Shown here one piece after another: positions 61,228 to 64,000 of a stretch of DNA of 64,000 bases. How positions within the stretch are numbered: position 1 is the stretch's first letter; each line of letters begins with the position of its first letter. A program made the position numbers and the translations under genes. Origin of the DNA: Paenibacillus xylaniclasticus (GTDB lineage Bacteria > Bacillota > Bacilli > Paenibacillales > Paenibacillaceae); assembly GCF_004001065.1 (NCBI RefSeq), contig NZ_BIML01000006.1, positions 124,001 through 188,000 of the forward strand. The letters are read 5' to 3'. The notes beneath the pieces were generated by a model. That model was not told the DNA's origin and did not search any database. It saw only the letters and a list, made by a program, of their open reading frames with translations.

Positions 61228-62441
61228 GAGACCGCCTCCCCCATCAGAATCGTCGAAATATTACCGCCGAAGGCGAACGAATTACTAAGCGCGTAACGGA
61301 CCGGCTGTCGGGATATCGCATTCGGCACAACGTTGGAGACGCATTCCGGGTCTGGCTCGTTATAATTCATCGTCGGCGGCAGTACGCCATGCGCAATCGC
61401 AAGCGCACAGGTGACCGCCTCGATCGCGCTGGCTGCCCCCATCGTATGACCCATCATCGCTTTGATGGAGCTGATCGGCACCTCGTCAGCCCGCTCTCCG
61501 AACATGCGGCGGATAGCTACCGATTCGGTTGCATCGTTCGCCTTCGTCCCCGTGCCGTGAGCGCTAATATACGAGATCTGCTCAGGCTCCACGCCTGCCG
61601 ATTGCAGTGCACGCTGCATCGACAGCACCGCGCCGAGCCCCTCTGGATGCGGCGCGGTCGCATGATGGGCATCACACGACAATCCGTAACCAAGCAGCTC
61701 CGCGTAGATCGTCGCTCCGCGGGCAGCTGCCCGCTCGTAGTCTTCCAGTACAAGCGCTGCCGCGCCTTCACCGACCATCATTCCTTTGCGGCCTTTATCG
61801 AAAGGCTGGCATATTTCCGGCGCGATAGCACCAAGGCGATGGAAGGTCGTATAGCAAGCGCGCGACATAGCATCCGAGCCGCCGACGATAACGGCGTCAG
61901 CCAGCCCATCCTCGATTAACTCCTTGCCCCAGCTAATGGCATAATTGCCAGCAGCGCAAGCGGTAGGCACAACCATCGACGGCCCTTCCAGCCCGAGCTC
62001 TTCTGCTACGGACGAAGAAATACTGTGCTGCGGGTAGTTGCTCCATAAGGAATGGGAAGCCCGCCGCTGCTCGCTCACGAGCAAATTCGTATTGTCCTCA
62101 ATAATCGAGGAGTTGCCCATCGTCGTGCCGAAGCAAACGCCAACCCGCCAAGACTCATACTCTTCTCCCGTCCAGCCTGCATCGCTTTGTGCCATCTTGG
62201 CAGCAGCAATGGCAAGATGAGTCGTCCGGCCGATCGAGGAAGGATCGAGCTTCGTGACATAGTCGAGCGGATTCGCATCCTTCACTTCGCCGCCGTTATG
62301 AACGTCAAACAGCCGGGTATCGAACGTGCGGACCGGCCCCGTGCCGACCGTACCGTCACATATTCCGCGCCAGAACGCATCCTTGCCCGATCCGATCGGA
62401 CTAAGAACGCCAAGTCCAGTAATGACAATCCGTTTGGTCAT
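61224..62441 (-). CDS. Beta-ketoacyl-ACP synthase (KS-alpha/FabF-like)
   Basis: 405 residues. Start motif RIVITGLGVLSPIGSGKD; catalytic Cys in VVPTACAAGNYAIS; His in ISAHGTGTKANDATES and in IKAMMGHTMGAASAIEA; C-terminal SNSFAFGGNIS. It catalyses decarboxylative chain extension on the ACP. It overlaps both the ACP gene upstream and the CLF gene downstream. The operon context argues for a specialised type II polyketide or fatty-acid system rather than housekeeping FabF. Confidence 0.92.
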   Translation of the reverse strand: MTKRIVITGLGVLSPIGSGKDAFWRGICDGTVGTGPVRTFDTRLFDVHNGGEVKDANPLDYVTKLDPSSIGRTTHLAIAAAKMAQSDAGWTGEEYESWRVGVCFGTTMGNSSIIEDNTNLLVSEQRRASHSLWSNYPQHSISSSVAEELGLEGPSMVVPTACAAGNYAISWGKELIEDGLADAVIVGGSDAMSRACYTTFHRLGAIAPEICQPFDKGRKGMMVGEGAAALVLEDYERAAARGATIYAELLGYGLSCDAHHATAPHPEGLGAVLSMQRALQSAGVEPEQISYISAHGTGTKANDATESVAIRRMFGERADEVPISSIKAMMGHTMGAASAIEAVTCALAIAHGVLPPTMNYNEPDPECVSNVVPNAISRQPVRYALSNSFAFGGNISTILMGEAVS

Positions 62442-62704
62442 TCTCCCGCCCCCGCTGCCGCCTCGGCACGGCCCGCCAGAAGGCCGGTCACAACCGTATA
62501 AATCGCGTTCAAGGACGTCATATCCGGCAAGAACTGCTCCGATACCTTCACTTGATACCGCTGTTCGATTCGCGCGACGATCTCGATCAGCATCATCGAA
62601 TCAATACCAAGCTCCTCCGACAGATGCGCATCATCATCGAATTGCTCCAGCTCAATAATTTCTCCCACTAACGTTTTCAATTGCGCTTTCAATTGTTCGG
62701 ACAT
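62438..62704 (-). CDS. Acyl carrier protein
   Basis: 88 residues. The phosphopantetheine serine lies in EELGIDSMMLIEIVARIE. The domain is ACP-like with an acidic N-terminal helix (VGEIIELEQFDDDAHLSEEL). The third of three consecutive ATGs (62704) has GGGGG eight bases upstream; 62710 is the alternative. It overlaps the KS start. It needs AcpS or Sfp, both encoded in this window. Confidence 0.9.
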   Translation of the reverse strand: MSEQLKAQLKTLVGEIIELEQFDDDAHLSEELGIDSMMLIEIVARIEQRYQVKVSEQFLPDMTSLNAIYTVVTGLLAGRAEAAAGAGE

Positions 62705-62771
62705 CATCATTTCCCCCTAATGAATTAGATTTAAAATTGTGCTGCTTCTTCGGCTCATACTCAGCGTAAAC

Positions 62772-63521
62772 TTATGCACTAAGCCCTCCGTCGACGACGA
62801 TGACGCTTCCGGTCACGTAGCTCGCCTCTTCCGACAGCAGAAAACCGACGACACGCGCGACCTCCTCCACCCTTCCGGGTCGCCCCAGTGGGATGTCAGC
62901 GAGAAAGTCGGCTCGAATTTTTTCCGGCATCGCATCCCACATCTCTGTCTCGATGAAGCCTGGGGCGACTGCGTTAACATTGATGTTATACTTCGCAACC
63001 TCCCGGGCCAGGCTGCGGACAAAGCCGATCTGTCCGGCTTTCGTCGCCGAATAATTGACCTGACCTGGCATTCCCTTCAAGCCGCTGACCGAGCTGATAC
63101 AGACAATCGAACCCGCTTTCTCGCGCATCATGCCGTACACAGCGGCACGTGCATAGTTGTACGTCCCTTTCAGATTGGCGCCGATCGTCGCATCCCAATC
63201 CTCCTCCGCCATAAGGAACAACGGCTTGTCACGGTTAATACCTGCATTCAAGACAAGCCCGTCCAGTCCTCCGAACGTTTCCCGCACTTGTTCAACGGTC
63301 TCCCTCGCCTGCTCGAACTGCTCGGCATCTGCAGCGAACGCCAGCACACGTCCCGCTCCTTCGACCTTCTCAAGCAGGTCGCACAGCAGCTGTGCTGCTT
63401 CATGGTTGCCTTTGTACGTAAAAGCGACATCCGCGCCCCTGGAGGACAAATAAACGACTATCGCGCGTCCAATTCCGCGTGAACCGCCCGTAACGATATA
63501 CTTCTTCCCTCTAAAATCCAT
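62772..63521 (-). CDS. FabG-like 3-ketoacyl-ACP reductase
   Basis: 249 residues, SDR fold. YIVTGGSRGIGRAIV (NADP-binding), LVLNAGINRD, catalytic Ser in ISSVSGLKGMPG and Tyr/Lys in VNYSATKAGQIGF, then NVNAVAPGFIETEM: a standard FabG. ATG at 63521 has GAGGAG six bases upstream. The frame extends to 63542, overlapping the exporter stop. It reduces the beta-keto group on the ACP before the FabZ-like dehydratase acts. Confidence 0.92.
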   Translation of the reverse strand: MDFRGKKYIVTGGSRGIGRAIVVYLSSRGADVAFTYKGNHEAAQLLCDLLEKVEGAGRVLAFAADAEQFEQARETVEQVRETFGGLDGLVLNAGINRDKPLFLMAEEDWDATIGANLKGTYNYARAAVYGMMREKAGSIVCISSVSGLKGMPGQVNYSATKAGQIGFVRSLAREVAKYNINVNAVAPGFIETEMWDAMPEKIRADFLADIPLGRPGRVEEVARVVGFLLSEEASYVTGSVIVVDGGLSA

Positions 63522-63534
63522 AAATCTCTCCTCT

Positions 63535-64000
63535 TTATGCACCGGTTTTCGTTACTGCGGGATAAGTCTGCGATTCATACAGCGCCTCATACCAGCCGCC
63601 AAGCTGAAGCAGCTCAGCGTGCGTACCTTGCTCCACGACGCTCCCGTCATGCATAACCGCGATCTGATCAGCCTCGATAATTGTCGCAAGCCGATGGGCG
63701 ACGACAAGGATCGTGCGCTGTCCACGAAGAGCTTCAACTGCAGCGGTAACCGCCCGTTCTATCTCACCGTCCAGTGATGAGGTCGGCTCGTCCAGCAGCA
63801 TAACCGGCGCTTCCTTAATAATTGCTCGGGCGATAGAGATCCGCTGACGCTCACCTCCTGACAGCAGATGTCCGCGCTCGCCGATTTCGAAGCTGTACCG
63901 ACCGGGCAGCCGGTCGATAAAGCTCTTCGCCCCTGCTGCCTCGGCTGCTAGCTCCACCTGCTCGTCCGTCGCATCCGGCCGGCCGTGGCGAATGTTGTCC
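63535..64000 (-). CDS. ABC exporter, C-terminal ATPase part; start beyond the window
   Basis: The last 154 or so residues of an ABC protein: signature LLSGGERQRISIARA, Walker B PVMLLDEPTSSLDGE, H-loop ILVVAHRLATI, then GTHAELLQLGGWYEALYESQ, typical of the MsbA/LmrA-type exporters with fused membrane domain. The N-terminal part lies outside. Its stop overlaps the FabG frame, so it heads the visible operon and probably exports the product. Confidence 0.9.
   Translation of the reverse strand, partial: DNIRHGRPDATDEQVELAAEAAGAKSFIDRLPGRYSFEIGERGHLLSGGERQRISIARAIIKEAPVMLLDEPTSSLDGEIERAVTAAVEALRGQRTILVVAHRLATIIEADQIAVMHDGSVVEQGTHAELLQLGGWYEALYESQTYPAVTKTGA

Noticed and set aside
1-64000. tRNA, rRNA, insertion sequences or prophage genes
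   Set aside because: No transposase, integrase or phage structural motif and no convincing tRNA/rRNA sequence was seen on either strand.

Overview
The window looks like chromosome from a Gram-positive, spore-former-type Bacillota, most probably Paenibacillaceae (Paenibacillus or a close relative). The grounds are a bacillibactin-type Btr/Feu uptake operon, an Sfp-type phosphopantetheinyl transferase, an YphP-type bacilliredoxin, a CccB-like lipoprotein cytochrome, xylAB with a ROK-type XylR, strong Shine-Dalgarno sites and GC near 50 %. No rRNA, tRNA, IS element, prophage or CRISPR array was seen.

Layout. (1) 1-17.8 kb, secondary metabolism and iron: two NRPS genes on the minus strand. The complete one is carrier-C-A-carrier-E, with an A-domain code that reads as serine, so it should make D-Ser. 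Upstream are an AraC regulator and an ABC exporter; divergent from these are a CopG-type regulator and a C39/BtrH-like protein of unknown role. Next comes a btr-feuA-feuB-feuC-esterase operon with two Fur boxes and an unusual esterase made of two fused Fes/BesA-like domains. (2) 18-29 kb: GH31 alpha-xylosidase with a divergent AraC regulator, zinc-ribbon protein, ABC-F ATPase, Gfo/Idh/MocA oxidoreductase, CvfC-like HEAT protein, transglutaminase-like protein and a copper-amine-oxidase-N-like secreted protein. (3) 29.5-32.8 kb: a MurA paralogue with Asp in place of the catalytic Cys, sfp, and two near-identical short transcription units. Each unit has a WalR-like direct repeat, a TATAAT box, a C6 tract and a terminator hairpin, and they look like paralogous small RNAs. 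Two small membrane-protein genes are also here, one frameshifted. (4) 32.8-44.8 kb, mostly housekeeping: KDPG aldolase, mutY, AraC, cytochrome c, acpS, nadE, bacilliredoxin, an orphan histidine kinase with two small genes, hydrolase, flavoprotein and a PAS-PAS-HTH regulator. (5) 44.9-49.5 kb: xylB, xylA and xylR with XylR operators. (6) 49.5-52.3 kb: a six-unit 53-bp tandem array with palindromic cores, a nuclease-like gene with a premature stop, and a ThuA-SDR pair.

(7) 52.5-57.6 kb is the most unusual locus. An ECF sigma factor is translationally coupled to a membrane protein whose N-terminus sits like an anti-sigma factor and whose extracellular part is a complete sugar-type solute-binding protein (SBP). 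Two further SBP lipoproteins follow, with no ABC permease or ATPase. An ECF-type promoter (GGAAC-N16-CGTC) lies immediately upstream of the sigma gene. This suggests a sigma/anti-sigma system that senses a ligand through an SBP domain. (8) 57.7-64 kb: a type II polyketide/fatty-acid-like operon with ABC exporter, ketoreductase, ACP, ketosynthase, a chain-length-factor-like partner that has lost all catalytic residues, and a FabZ-like dehydratase. Two genes of unknown role follow. AcpS or Sfp in the window could activate the carrier domains of both biosynthetic systems.
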